This document shows, piece after piece, positions 9,110-17,946 of a stretch of DNA of 64,000 bases. Both the position numbers and the translations under genes were made by a program. This stretch comes from Synechocystis sp. LKSZ1 (GTDB taxonomy: Bacteria > Cyanobacteriota > Cyanobacteriia > Cyanobacteriales > Microcystaceae). Position 1 is the stretch's first letter. Each line of letters begins with the position of its first letter. Location: the NCBI RefSeq assembly GCF_040436315.1, contig NZ_AP031572.1, positions 3,100,001 to 3,164,000 on the forward strand. Direction: 5' to 3'. The notes under the pieces were generated by a model. The model worked only from the letters and a program-made list of their open reading frames with translations, had not been told where the DNA came from and ran no database searches.

Positions 9110-10891
9110 TTAGCCCTGGCCATTCTTCTCGTGTCCACTTTGGGTTTCGAGGCGGAGTTGAATATCGGTGGCTGGAGTCGTCACTTCCCGGAGGCGGTCA
9201 CGGGGAATTTGCCATTTTTGTTCTAGATAGGTTTGCAGGGCCAAAAGAGAACTGATCAGGTCTGGTGAACTGGATGAGCCTAAAGCTGGTATTTCTAGGA
9301 CAAGCTGTAAGCTGGGATAGCGTTGGAGGGTTTGGCCCGCTTTGTCCAGCATAGCCTTGGCTTGGGAGGAAAGATCAGAGGTTGGAGAAGGGGAGATTTT
9401 GCCGAGATTGGGATGGAGGCGGGTAAAGCGAATCGAGGTCTGGGGTAGGCCAAGGGCCTGACGGAGATTTTGGCTTAATAGGGCTTGGGCATCGGCCTGG
9501 AGCTCCCGTGGGGCAAGATAGATAATGTCTAGACTGAAACTCTGTTGGGGACGCAGCTCCAGTTGATAGGTTACAAGCTCTGCAACGGAGGGCAGGCTGA
9601 GGGTCTCTAGACTAGCACCGACGTTCTGGAGAAGTTGAGCTTGCAATTCACTGATTGGTGGCGGTAGGATTGCCGGAACATTCGGAACCCGGAGATTCTC
9701 TGCCAGTTGGCTAGTGGGAATTTCAACCAAGTTGAGATTAATACTATCGGGAGTACGTCGGAGGGCAGTCGCCAAACGCTCTAGAAAACGTTGTTTGTCG
9801 GCATCAGAATAGAACTGATTCGTGAGGATCTGGAGTTGGATGTTGAGGCTATTGGCGGTTTCAGTAAACGTTAGTTTATTGATATAGGCTTGGAGGTCTT
9901 CGCTAGAAGATGACCCTAGGGTTTGTTGCCAGACTTCCGTGATTTGGTTACGCAGGTCACTGCTAGCTCGTTTACGGACAACTTCTTGGCGTAACTCCTG
10001 AAGCGACTGCGTCAACGGAAAGGAAATGGCCACCATGGTGACAACGATCAGTAAAAAGCGTGCTGGCAGACCACCAATTTTTTTAAGGTAGTGGCCCTGG
10101 GGAAAGGAACTCAATAGATTTTGAATGATCAAGCTTTCACGGTTGCCAGCCTTCCAGGCCTGCATGTGTTCCCGCACCGCTGGTGTTTCAAAATGCACCA
10201 AAAAAAAGACCACCATGGCCGTAAAAATAATGGCCACCAGGTTTGTAAAAAAGAGCAGTCCTCCCCCCTGGGCAATGGTCAGGCCCTGGAGAGTGCCAGA
10301 ACTCCAGGCCGTTCCCAGGCCGTAACCCACCACACAGAGGGGGGGCATCAGGGCCACAGCAATGGCAACCCCTGGAAGAGAAGCGGCAATGCCTTTGACC
10401 TGTTTACAGGTGGCCACAGAGCCAACGGCCCCGGAAAAAAGGGCCACCAACAGATCCAGTAGAGTCGGATTGGTGCGAGCAGCAATTTCGGAGGTGACTT
10501 CCTGAAACGGCAGTAAAAAGACCAAAACCATGGCCAAAAGAATGGCCAGGCTACAACTCAGAACTAAATTCAGGGCCGAGCGCAGGGCCAAGACCACATC
10601 CCCCACCGCTAAGGCAAGTCCATTGGCCAAAATACTGCCCATCAGCGGCGAAATCACCATGGCCCCGATAATCACCGCCGGGCTATTCAGCACCAGGCCC
10701 AAGGTGGCAATGCCAGCGGCAAAGATGACCTCTAGCCAAAAACTGATGTTATTAAGACTAACGGACTCGCTCAGTTGTTCATAAATCAAGGTCTTGTGAC
10801 CATCGTTAAGGGCCAAATTGTGGGCAAAGGCCCGGCGAATGCGGCTAATCCAGCGGAGCCAACGACGGGAGGAGAGAACTTTATCTGGCAT
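9110..10891 (-). CDS. DUF389 (TIGR00341-type) integral membrane protein
   Basis: 593 residues. The N-terminal half (about 35-300) is a multi-helix membrane domain with the family landmarks SPAVIIGAMVISPLMGSI and VALMPPLCVVGYGLG. The C-terminal half (about 310-585) is a soluble region, in part repeated, with recurring LTxxL and IPxS blocks. The biochemical role of DUF389 proteins is unknown. The ATG lies 12 bp after the rnz stop, so the two are probably cotranscribed. GGCC is extremely dense in this gene: 17 sites between 10081 and 10680. Confidence 0.85.
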   Translation of the reverse strand: MPDKVLSSRRWLRWISRIRRAFAHNLALNDGHKTLIYEQLSESVSLNNISFWLEVIFAAGIATLGLVLNSPAVIIGAMVISPLMGSILANGLALAVGDVVLALRSALNLVLSCSLAILLAMVLVFLLPFQEVTSEIAARTNPTLLDLLVALFSGAVGSVATCKQVKGIAASLPGVAIAVALMPPLCVVGYGLGTAWSSGTLQGLTIAQGGGLLFFTNLVAIIFTAMVVFFLVHFETPAVREHMQAWKAGNRESLIIQNLLSSFPQGHYLKKIGGLPARFLLIVVTMVAISFPLTQSLQELRQEVVRKRASSDLRNQITEVWQQTLGSSSSEDLQAYINKLTFTETANSLNIQLQILTNQFYSDADKQRFLERLATALRRTPDSINLNLVEIPTSQLAENLRVPNVPAILPPPISELQAQLLQNVGASLETLSLPSVAELVTYQLELRPQQSFSLDIIYLAPRELQADAQALLSQNLRQALGLPQTSIRFTRLHPNLGKISPSPTSDLSSQAKAMLDKAGQTLQRYPSLQLVLEIPALGSSSSPDLISSLLALQTYLEQKWQIPRDRLREVTTPATDIQLRLETQSGHEKNGQG

Positions 10892-10903
10892 ACGACGAGA
10901 CTC

Positions 10904-11881
10904 CTAGGCGAGAGGGGTGGCTAGGGGTTGGGCGTGGGCCCCCTTAACTCGTTGACGGGGAATTTCGTAGCAGAGAAAATCCTTGGCTAATCGCGTATTA
11001 GGGAAAATGGCCTGGGCTTCTGCAAGCAGATCTTCTAATTGCAGAGAATTACCGGGAGCATAGCGGGGGCTGAAGTGGGTCATAATCAGCTCTCGTACCT
11101 GGGCCAACAGCGCCACCTGGGCCGCCATGGTGGAGGTGGAATGCAAACGCTCAAAGGCCATCTCAGCGTCTTGATGGGCAAAGGTCGCCTCATGGATTAG
11201 GACATCGACCCCCTGAGCCAACTGGACGGCCCCATCACAAAATACGGTATCGGTACAATAGGCCAGTTTTCGTCCCGGTTCCGTCGGATCACACAGTTGA
11301 GACCCCTGAATACGTCGGCCGTCGGCAAGGGTAATGGTCTCGCCTCGTTTCAGTTTGCCGTAGAGTGGGCCGGAGGGAATACCCAAGCCCTGGGCCTCTT
11401 CTACCCGAAAGCGGCCGGGACGGTCTTTTTCTTCAATGCGATAACCGTAGGCCGGGATGCGATGCTTCAACAGACCACAGCTAACCCGAAATTCGTCATC
11501 TTCGTACAGCAGGCCGTCCCCCTCAATGGTGTTGACCCGGATGCGATTGATGAGATGGGTGGCGGAATACTTGCAACAGGCCTTAAGATAATCCGCTAGG
11601 CCCGGCGGGCCATAGAGTTCAATGCCTTGACCAACCCCGGCGAGGCCACAACTGGCTAACAGGCCCATCAGTCCAAAAATATGATCCCCATGGAGATGGG
11701 TAATAAAAATCCGGGTCAACTGAGAGATTTTGACATCACTGCGGAGTAACTGGTGCTGGGTGCCTTCGCCACAATCCAAGAGCCAAACTTCGGCCCGCTG
11801 GGGCAAACGCAGGGCGATACTCGACACATTGCGTGAACGAGTGGGGACACCAGAACTGGTTCCTAAAAAAGTAATCTCCAC
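10904..11881 (-). CDS. rnz: Ribonuclease Z (tRNA 3' processing endonuclease)
   Basis: 325 residues of metallo-beta-lactamase fold. The zinc motif THLHGDH supplies H62, H64, D66 and H67, and further ligands occur in LLKHRIPAYGYRIEE, AYCTDT and MTHFSPRY. Rnz removes 3' trailers from tRNA precursors, which matters in cyanobacteria where CCA is often not encoded. Length is at the upper end for the bacterial short form. It heads the rnz-DUF389-fibrillin run. Confidence 0.95.
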   Translation of the reverse strand: MEITFLGTSSGVPTRSRNVSSIALRLPQRAEVWLLDCGEGTQHQLLRSDVKISQLTRIFITHLHGDHIFGLMGLLASCGLAGVGQGIELYGPPGLADYLKACCKYSATHLINRIRVNTIEGDGLLYEDDEFRVSCGLLKHRIPAYGYRIEEKDRPGRFRVEEAQGLGIPSGPLYGKLKRGETITLADGRRIQGSQLCDPTEPGRKLAYCTDTVFCDGAVQLAQGVDVLIHEATFAHQDAEMAFERLHSTSTMAAQVALLAQVRELIMTHFSPRYAPGNSLQLEDLLAEAQAIFPNTRLAKDFLCYEIPRQRVKGAHAQPLATPLA

Positions 11882-11990
11882 GGGCCTGTGATCTAAAAAT
11901 AAGGTTTTGTCGTTTTATTGTAGCCCTTTGTTTACGGACGAAAAACAGCCAAGAGGCAGCCCTGCGGTTGTGAGTCGCCTGGTTCTGCTG

Positions 11991-12021
11991 TGATAAAAAT
12001 AGGCCCCTGGGATGGGGGCCT
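11991..12021 (-). terminator. Rho-independent terminator of the DAHP synthase gene
   Basis: A perfect 7-bp stem (AGGCCCC at 12001-12007 pairing with GGGGCCT at 12015-12021, 7-base loop) lies 27 bp past the DAHP synthase stop. On the minus strand it is followed by TATTTTTATC. Its position between two tandem minus-strand genes fits termination. The U-tract is short, so it may be leaky. Confidence 0.6.
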
Positions 12022-12048
12022 GGCATCTTTAGAACAAGTTAACTTGAC

Positions 12049-13107
12049 CTAGGCAATGGCCGCCGCTACTTTCGGCCAACGACCAACGGCGTGACCAATC
12101 GTGCCCAACTGTTGCATGACTTCATCAAAACGGTCAGGAGTCAAGGACTGGGGCCCGTCGGACAGGGCCTTGGCTGGATTGGGGTGGACTTCAATCATCA
12201 GGGAATCTGTGCCAGCGGCAATGGCCGCCATAGCCATCGAAGGAACGTAGTCTGATTTACCCGTGCCATGGCTGGGGTCGATCATGATCGGCAGGTGAGT
12301 CAGGGCCCGCAGAACCGGCAACACCGAGAGGTCTAAACAGTTGCGGGTGTAGTGGCTATCAAAGGTGCGAATACCCCGTTCACAGAGAATGACGTTGGGA
12401 TTACCAGCGGCGAGGATATACTCGGCGGCCATTAGCCATTCATCAATGGTGGCGGCCATACCCCGCTTCAGCAGAACGGGCTTATCTTGGGCCCCGACTT
12501 TCTTCAGCATGGCGAAATTTTGCATGTTGCGGGCCCCAACTTGAATCACGTCGGCAACTTCAGCAATTTTCTCTAGATCCGCTGCATCCATCACTTCTGT
12601 GATGATGCCTAACCCCGTAGCTTCTTTAGCGGCGGCCAACAAGCCCAAGGCACTTTCCCCATGGCCCTGGAAGGCGTAGGGGGAGGTGCGGGGTTTGTAG
12701 GCTCCCCCCCGGAGGAATTTGGCCCCAGCCGCCTTGACGCGCTTGGCGGTTTCGATAATCATGGCTTCGTTTTCCACGGAACAGGGCCCGGCCACTACCG
12801 CAACGGGATGGTGTTGGCCAATGGCCACAGGGCCAGCGGGAGTTGATACAATGACTTCGCTATATTCGCCGTGACGGAAGGTAAGGCTAGCGCGTTTAAA
12901 GGGTTGTTCCACCCGGAGAACATCTTCAATCCAGGGGCTGACTTCTTGGATTTGTAGGGGATCTAGGGCAGCAGTTTCCCCCACTAGGGCAATGACCACC
13001 TTGTGTTTACCAACAATTTTTTCGGGGGTCAGGCCCCGTTCTGTGAAGTCTTGGCTAATGCGTTCAATTTCTAGCTCAGGGGTGCCGACCTTCATCACGA
13101 CGATCAT
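12049..13107 (-). CDS. aroF: 3-deoxy-7-phosphoheptulonate synthase (DAHP synthase, class I beta)
   Basis: 352 residues. First enzyme of the shikimate pathway, condensing phosphoenolpyruvate with erythrose 4-phosphate. An N-terminal ferredoxin-like extension (about 1-75, MIVVMKVGTPELEIERIS) precedes the TIM barrel. Barrel landmarks are VAGPCSVENE, RGGAYKPRTSPYAFQG, LKRGMAATIDEW, LCERGIRTF and MIDPSHGTG. The N-terminal extension is typical of the AroG/AroA(f)-type class I beta enzymes regulated by aromatic end products or prephenate. It stands alone, with a hairpin terminator downstream. Confidence 0.95.
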   Translation of the reverse strand: MIVVMKVGTPELEIERISQDFTERGLTPEKIVGKHKVVIALVGETAALDPLQIQEVSPWIEDVLRVEQPFKRASLTFRHGEYSEVIVSTPAGPVAIGQHHPVAVVAGPCSVENEAMIIETAKRVKAAGAKFLRGGAYKPRTSPYAFQGHGESALGLLAAAKEATGLGIITEVMDAADLEKIAEVADVIQVGARNMQNFAMLKKVGAQDKPVLLKRGMAATIDEWLMAAEYILAAGNPNVILCERGIRTFDSHYTRNCLDLSVLPVLRALTHLPIMIDPSHGTGKSDYVPSMAMAAIAAGTDSLMIEVHPNPAKALSDGPQSLTPDRFDEVMQQLGTIGHAVGRWPKVAAAIA

Positions 13108-13198
13108 GACAACATTCCTCGGTATTTGGATTTAGGGAAAGCGTTAGACGGGCTAACAGAATTTTTTGACTTTTTGATTAAAACTAATCTTAGCTAAA

Positions 13199-13654
13199 CT
13201 AATTTTCCTTTGCCTCCTGGGCCTGGGCACGAGCATTCCGCCAGGCCTGGACAGTACGGCCAAGATTCAGGGTAAATTCTTGCCAACCCCACCAACTTCC
13301 GGCTTCCCGTTCATCCCAAGAGGTGGAGAAAATGCCGTAACTGAGGCCCAACACCCCTAGGCCAAATAACAGTAGGCTGACGGCAAAGACAACGTAGGTC
13401 GGAATCTCTAACCAATCGTGGCTGACAATCCAATAAAAGGCTACAAAGGAAAACATGCCCAGCCCCGTGGGGATACCGGAAAAAAGGGCCATTCGCCGTA
13501 CCATCCGATTACCCACCACCTCAGGAATCCTTCCCTGCTGGGCCTTAGACGAGGGAGCGGGGGACGGAGAGGTTAGCGGGGGTGTTTTTTCAGGCTTTTT
13601 TTTCTTGGCTTTTCGCTCAAAGGGAAGACGGTCGCGGGGGGAGGGCGCAGGCAT
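13199..13654 (-). CDS. PAM68-like photosystem II assembly protein (DUF3464)
   Basis: 151 residues. A basic, Pro/Lys-rich soluble N-terminus (about 1-50) is followed by two membrane helices (about 55-77 and 83-105) and the segment GIFSTSWDEREAGSWWGWQE, diagnostic of the PAM68 family. In Arabidopsis and Synechocystis (sll0933) this family helps build photosystem II reaction-centre and CP47 modules and insert chlorophyll. It begins 17 bp after the rpsO stop, so the two are likely cotranscribed. Confidence 0.85.
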   Translation of the reverse strand: MPAPSPRDRLPFERKAKKKKPEKTPPLTSPSPAPSSKAQQGRIPEVVGNRMVRRMALFSGIPTGLGMFSFVAFYWIVSHDWLEIPTYVVFAVSLLLFGLGVLGLSYGIFSTSWDEREAGSWWGWQEFTLNLGRTVQAWRNARAQAQEAKEN

Positions 13655-13671
13655 AGTTTTTTCAAGACAAA

Positions 13672-13941
13672 TTAACGGCGGATGCCTAAACGCTTAATCA
13701 GGGCTTGATAGCGTTCGGGTTCCTTGGCATTGATATAGCCTAACAAACGGCGACGATGGCCGATCATCTTGAGCAGGCCACGGCGGGAAGCATGGTCTTT
13801 GGGATTGGCTTGCAGATGACCCGTGAGTTGAGAGATCCGCTCGGTGAGCAGGGCCACTTGCAAATCAGGGGAACCGGTATCGGTTTCGTGGACTTGATAC
13901 TCGGTCATCAATTCTTGTTTACGGGTTTGGGTTAACGCCAT
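13672..13941 (-). CDS. rpsO: Ribosomal protein S15
   Basis: 89 residues, the canonical S15 length. [22 protein letters not shown] and the rRNA-binding block [22 protein letters not shown] are present. It binds the central domain of 16S rRNA early in 30S assembly. Followed at 17 bp by the PAM68-like gene. Confidence 0.98.
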   Translation of the reverse strand: MALTQTRKQELMTEYQVHETDTGSPDLQVALLTERISQLTGHLQANPKDHASRRGLLKMIGHRRRLLGYINAKEPERYQALIKRLGIRR

Positions 13942-14009
13942 AATGCTGAGCAGGGAAAAGTAACTGGACTAGGAATTAAATTTGCAATCTCCCATATTAC
14001 CACGACTCC

Positions 14010-14474
14010 TTAAGGATAGGGGGAGTTCTGGCCAGCTAGACCCTGCTGGCCGATCACAACCAAGCCGGGATAACAGGCTTCTTGCCATTCAGGATGAAGC
14101 ACGGCTTTACAATCTCCCTGGCCCCTGAGTTCCCAGCCCAAACAAGCCGAGACCAGGGCCGGCAGGTCAAAAACCTGGGAACCAACCTGAGAATATTGCG
14201 GCTGGCCGGAGCGGGGGCAAATAATTTCCACGGGCAAGGAGGAAGACGCTAGATCTCGATAAATTTGCTGGCCCCAATGCTGAAAAGCCTGCCATAGTCG
14301 TTCTTTTTCCTGTTCAACAGCGTCGCCTGCCAACGCTAGGGACAGTTGGGCCTGGAAGAAAATGAAAAGAAGTTGCTGGGGAGGCGTCGGCCAGTCCGGC
14401 AGGAGGGTGGGGTAATGACGCAGGAGATAGGCCGAGGGCGGGACAAGATAGGTTTCGTACAAATTCGCAACCAA
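14010..14474 (-). CDS. MMADHC (methylmalonic aciduria/homocystinuria type D)-like domain protein
   Basis: An open frame runs from an ATG at 14570 (186 residues), but its first 25 residues come from a MITE-like repeat. The conserved protein starts around LYETYLVPPSAYLLRH, so I place the start at a TTG at 14474; a second TTG at 14462 is also possible. No good ribosome site is visible for either. The C-terminal half (EIICPRSGQPQYSQVG, LVSACLGWEL, VLHPEWQEACYPGLVV) follows the pattern of cyanobacterial proteins annotated as MMADHC-like. The human relative handles cobalamin trafficking; the role here is unknown. It may be weakly expressed or decaying after repeat insertion. Confidence 0.55.
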   Translation of the reverse strand: MVANLYETYLVPPSAYLLRHYPTLLPDWPTPPQQLLFIFFQAQLSLALAGDAVEQEKERLWQAFQHWGQQIYRDLASSSLPVEIICPRSGQPQYSQVGSQVFDLPALVSACLGWELRGQGDCKAVLHPEWQEACYPGLVVIGQQGLAGQNSPYP

Positions 14475-14499
14475 ACGGGAAAAATGAGGAAAGTTAGGG

Positions 14500-14620
14500 C
14501 TAATACCAATTCTCCAAAAATTAAAGCTACAAATTTTTGCCCCTCCGCCTACGGCACCTCCCCTTGCCAAGGGGACAGTGGGGTCAATTGTGTCGTCATA
14601 TTTCAGAGATTCCGTATTAC
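14500..14620. mobile_element. MITE-like element of about 120 bp with degenerate terminal inverted repeats
   Basis: The left end (CTAATACCAATTCTCC at 14500-14515) and right end (AGAGATTCCGTATTAC at 14605-14620) are imperfect inverted copies sharing TAATAC and most of the next ten bases. Between them is the sequence GCCCCTCCGCCTACGGCACC and a perfect hairpin CCCCTT/AAGGGG at 14560-14574. This recalls small non-coding repeats common in cyanobacterial genomes, but I cannot identify the family here. It has no transposase. It ends 9 bp from the hisH stop and supplies the ATG of the longest reading of the neighbouring gene. Confidence 0.55.
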
Positions 14621-14629
14621 GTCAGCAGC

Positions 14630-15262
14630 TTAAGGCGCAAGACCCACCAGGGGTTTGACAAAATTAGCCAGGATTTGCAGGCCTAGGGTTGAAGACTTTT
14701 CGGGATGGAACTGGACGGCGGCAAGATTCTCCTGAGCAATGGCGGCAGTAACGGTCTGCTGGCCATGGGTGACAGTGGCCGCTATTACCCCTGAATCACT
14801 GGGATCGACGTAGTAGGAATGGACAAAATAAACGCTGGGATCTGGGGGCAGGCCCTGCCAAAGAGGATGTTGGGGTTGGGTCAGGGCCAGGGAATTCCAG
14901 CCCATGTGGGGAATGGTCAGGCCCGGTTCAGAACGAAAGCGACGGACGCGCCCCGGTATTACCCCCAGGCCCGCTTCTTGGCCTTCCTCCGAGCCTTCAA
15001 ACAAAATCTGGAGGCCGAGGCAAATACCCAAAAACGGTTTACCGGCGGCAATCAGGTCTTGAATAGGCGCGATTAAGTCCCGTGACCGGAGATGCTGGAT
15101 GGCTGGATCAAAAGAACCTACCCCTGGCAAAACAACTCCGGCGGCTTGGGCCAAGGTCTGGGGCGAGTCGGTGACAATGGGCTGGCCCCCCACTTTTTCG
15201 ATGCCTTTACAAACTGAGTGTAAATTGCCCATATCGTAATCAATAACGGCAATTAAACCCAT
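14630..15262 (-). CDS. hisH: Imidazole glycerol phosphate synthase, glutamine amidotransferase subunit
   Basis: 210 residues, class I glutamine amidotransferase. The nucleophile is C81 in LGICLGLQ, and the His/Glu of the triad are in VQFHPEKS near residue 187. HisH produces ammonia for HisF, giving imidazole glycerol phosphate and AICAR in histidine synthesis. No hisF is nearby. It lies 60 bp after hemA on the same strand. Confidence 0.96.
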   Translation of the reverse strand: MGLIAVIDYDMGNLHSVCKGIEKVGGQPIVTDSPQTLAQAAGVVLPGVGSFDPAIQHLRSRDLIAPIQDLIAAGKPFLGICLGLQILFEGSEEGQEAGLGVIPGRVRRFRSEPGLTIPHMGWNSLALTQPQHPLWQGLPPDPSVYFVHSYYVDPSDSGVIAATVTHGQQTVTAAIAQENLAAVQFHPEKSSTLGLQILANFVKPLVGLAP

Positions 15263-15322
15263 GGTTTTCTCCTCAGCGACTGGGCTTCGATCTTATCAAG
15301 TTTCTGAGACGATTTGAGCCGC

Positions 15323-16612
15323 CTAGGCCTGGCCCAATTGTTCTTCTACCTCTAGGTTGAACAGCATCTTAAGCGATTGCAGGCATTGTTTCCGGGCTTC
15401 GATATCCTGCTGGGCCCGCAGTTGTACCATGGGTTCGTGGAGAATTTTATTGACGATGCCACGGGTCAGGGCCTCGATCACTTCCTGGTGTTTTTCGGCA
15501 AATTCACTGCCGAGGCGGGACAGGGCCTTTTCCAGTTCCTGCTCACGAATATCCTCGACTTTATTGCGCAGGGAGCTAATGGTGGGAACCGTTTCCAGGG
15601 AACGCCACCAGAGTTCAAAGGCATCTACCTCTTCATCCAACAGGCTTTCGGCCTCTTGGGCCATCTTGCGGCGACTGGCCTGGTTTTGGGCTACGACGGC
15701 CTTGAGGTCATCCACATTAAAGACTTGAATATGGCCCAACTCCTCAACATCAGTAGACACGTTTCTTGGTACAGAAATATCCACCAGCATCAGTGTAGCG
15801 GCACTCAAGGCACAAGGACTTAAATTGGCCTTGGTCAGAATCGGATCGGTAGCCCCGGTACTGGTAAAAACAATATCGGCTTCCGCGATGGCCGCCAACA
15901 TCTCCGCCAGCGGCCGCAGGTTGAGATGGGCCTGGGGAAATTGAGCCGCCAGTTCCTCCGAGCGGTGCCGAGAACGGTTAACAATGGTAATGGCTGTGGC
16001 TCCCTTTGCTAACAAGTGTTTCACCAACAGACAGGACATTTTGCCAGCCCCGATAATGGCGACGCGCTGACAGGTCAAGTCAACCTTGGTATGCACTAAC
16101 TCCACCGCTGCTGAACTAATGGAAACGGCCCCGGTGCCAATGCTGGTTTCGGTACGGACACGACGTCCGGCGGTGATGGCCTGCTTAAACAAACGGTCGA
16201 GGAGACGGCCCACGCCCTGATATTTTTGACCAAGCTTATGGGTAGTACGAACTTGGGCCAGAATTTGCCCTTCCCCCAGGACGAGGCTTTCTAGGCCAGC
16301 GGCTACCCGCATGAGGTGACGCACCGCATCCTGATGGAGCAAGGTGAACAGATAGCGACGCAGGGTAGCCAGGGGAATATGGCCGATTTCCGAGAGAAAC
16401 TGCGTAATTTCAATCACCCCTTTTTCCGTTTCCGTGACAACGGCGTAGATTTCCAGGCGATTACAGGTGCTGATAATGGCGACTTCTTCGATGTGGGGAT
16501 AGCCCCTTAGGTGCGTCAGGGATTCTTCTATTTTGGCTTCTTGAATACTGAGCTTTTCACGAATTTCAACGGGGGCTGTTTTGTGACTCAGTCCCACAAC
16601 GGCAATATTCAT
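15323..16612 (-). CDS. hemA: Glutamyl-tRNA reductase
   Basis: 429 residues. The catalytic Cys is C50 in [12 protein letters not shown]. The NADPH fold reads [17 protein letters not shown], and the dimerisation helices form the C-terminus. The enzyme reduces glutamate on charged tRNA-Glu to glutamate 1-semialdehyde, the committed step to haem, chlorophyll and bilins. The N-terminal [13 protein letters not shown] and [14 protein letters not shown] blocks are typical. A 131-bp spacer upstream holds its promoter, in which I see no clear regulatory motif. Confidence 0.97.
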   Translation of the reverse strand: MNIAVVGLSHKTAPVEIREKLSIQEAKIEESLTHLRGYPHIEEVAIISTCNRLEIYAVVTETEKGVIEITQFLSEIGHIPLATLRRYLFTLLHQDAVRHLMRVAAGLESLVLGEGQILAQVRTTHKLGQKYQGVGRLLDRLFKQAITAGRRVRTETSIGTGAVSISSAAVELVHTKVDLTCQRVAIIGAGKMSCLLVKHLLAKGATAITIVNRSRHRSEELAAQFPQAHLNLRPLAEMLAAIAEADIVFTSTGATDPILTKANLSPCALSAATLMLVDISVPRNVSTDVEELGHIQVFNVDDLKAVVAQNQASRRKMAQEAESLLDEEVDAFELWWRSLETVPTISSLRNKVEDIREQELEKALSRLGSEFAEKHQEVIEALTRGIVNKILHEPMVQLRAQQDIEARKQCLQSLKMLFNLEVEEQLGQA

Positions 16613-16743
16613 GGGTTCTCCTAAGGATGGTTATCGTTGCGTTACTAAACGATGGGTTTAAAGGGGTTTCTCTAATCTTTGCAATGTAGTCTGAATTGGC
16701 TTAGGGAACAAGGGGCTGTCTGCCTAATCTCCATGAATTTTTG

Positions 16744-17934
16744 TTAACTCTGGGAAAGACGTTTAACGGCCGCCCCCCCTAATAATTCATCCATGTCCTG
16801 AAGCAATTGGGGAATGATCTCACGGTGGGGACTGTGGCGCAGACAATCCTGGAGGGCCTCGGGGTTAATGTTTTTCGCGGGTTGGCCAGGGAACCAGTGG
16901 CCACCATTGCCCAAGAGGTTGTAGCGCATTCTGCCGTAGTCCACCAGATCGTAGGCCAACACCAGATTGCGGAGCCAGAGAATCTTGCTAATATTGATGT
17001 TTCCGGGGGTTTCTTCCGGAGTCGGCAGGCCCTCTTGCCAAGTAGCCAACCAATCAGACCCAAGAGCTTCCACTAGCCGCTGTTCTAGGCGTTCCACAAT
17101 GGGATTCAATAAGCCTGGCAGGCATTCTGGTTCTGCCAGGTAATCCAGGGCCTGGAGATGTGCCTGAAAATCCGTCGGCCGGGCCGCACCAATACTCAAG
17201 GTATGCACCTGGGAATAGGACAAGCAAAAGAGGTCATTAAAGACCATGGGACTGAGCGGGGCGCAGAGATCGACGAGTCTAGGGGGCGGGTCGTAGAGAT
17301 TTCCCCCCTTATTATTGGGACTGATGATAAACACCCCCATGTCCTGCTGGGCCGCCGCCAGAATAGCTGGCCAGTTGTCCTGAAAAATGTAGTACCAATG
17401 CAGGTTGACGTAATCAAATTCTCCCGTTTGAATCGCCTGACAAATCAAGTTCGTCGGGGCGTGGGTGGAAAAGCCGATAAATCTGACCCGGCCCTCTCGT
17501 TGCCATTGACGGGCCTGGTCTAAACATCCCCCTGGTCGCAGGCTATAGTCCAACAGTTCGGGAGTGTTAATACCATGTAGGCCGAGCAAATCAACGTAGT
17601 CCAATTGCAAATAGGCCAGGGACTGCTCAAACTCTGCTTGAAAATCCTCTGCCTTAGCCTTGGGGGAAATTTTAGTCTGGACAATCAGTTGCTCACGGGG
17701 AAATTGGGGCAAGATCTGGCCCAGTTGCATCTCTGAGGTGCCGTAGCCCCGTGCCGTTTCAATGTGGTTAATGCCGAGACTTAGGGCCTGACGGATGGTC
17801 GCTTCTAGATTTTCTTGATTGGCCGGGGGAATCTGGTCTAGGCCGGTGTCCTGCCATTGGTATTGATACCGCATACCGCCACAGGAAAACACAGGCATGG
17901 CTAATTCAGTACGGCCAAACCGTCGATAGAGCAT
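16744..17934 (-). CDS. Aldo/keto reductase family oxidoreductase
   Basis: 396 residues. AKR barrel features are LSLGINHIETARGYGTSE with the catalytic Asp position occupied by Glu-Thr-Ala, LQLDYVDLLGLHGIN with the active-site His, and VRFIGFSTHAP. The C-terminal extension is long, and the CxxCxxC ferredoxin cluster seen in some relatives is absent. Substrate unknown. It begins 12 bp after the glyS stop and is probably cotranscribed with it, though no functional link is apparent. Confidence 0.85.
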   Translation of the reverse strand: MLYRRFGRTELAMPVFSCGGMRYQYQWQDTGLDQIPPANQENLEATIRQALSLGINHIETARGYGTSEMQLGQILPQFPREQLIVQTKISPKAKAEDFQAEFEQSLAYLQLDYVDLLGLHGINTPELLDYSLRPGGCLDQARQWQREGRVRFIGFSTHAPTNLICQAIQTGEFDYVNLHWYYIFQDNWPAILAAAQQDMGVFIISPNNKGGNLYDPPPRLVDLCAPLSPMVFNDLFCLSYSQVHTLSIGAARPTDFQAHLQALDYLAEPECLPGLLNPIVERLEQRLVEALGSDWLATWQEGLPTPEETPGNINISKILWLRNLVLAYDLVDYGRMRYNLLGNGGHWFPGQPAKNINPEALQDCLRHSPHREIIPQLLQDMDELLGGAAVKRLSQS

Positions 17935-17946
17935 GGCTGAAGACTC

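Noticed and set aside
15377-15823. 148-residue plus-strand ORF inside hemA
   Set aside because: It is fully antisense to the conserved C-terminal half of glutamyl-tRNA reductase and has no family features.
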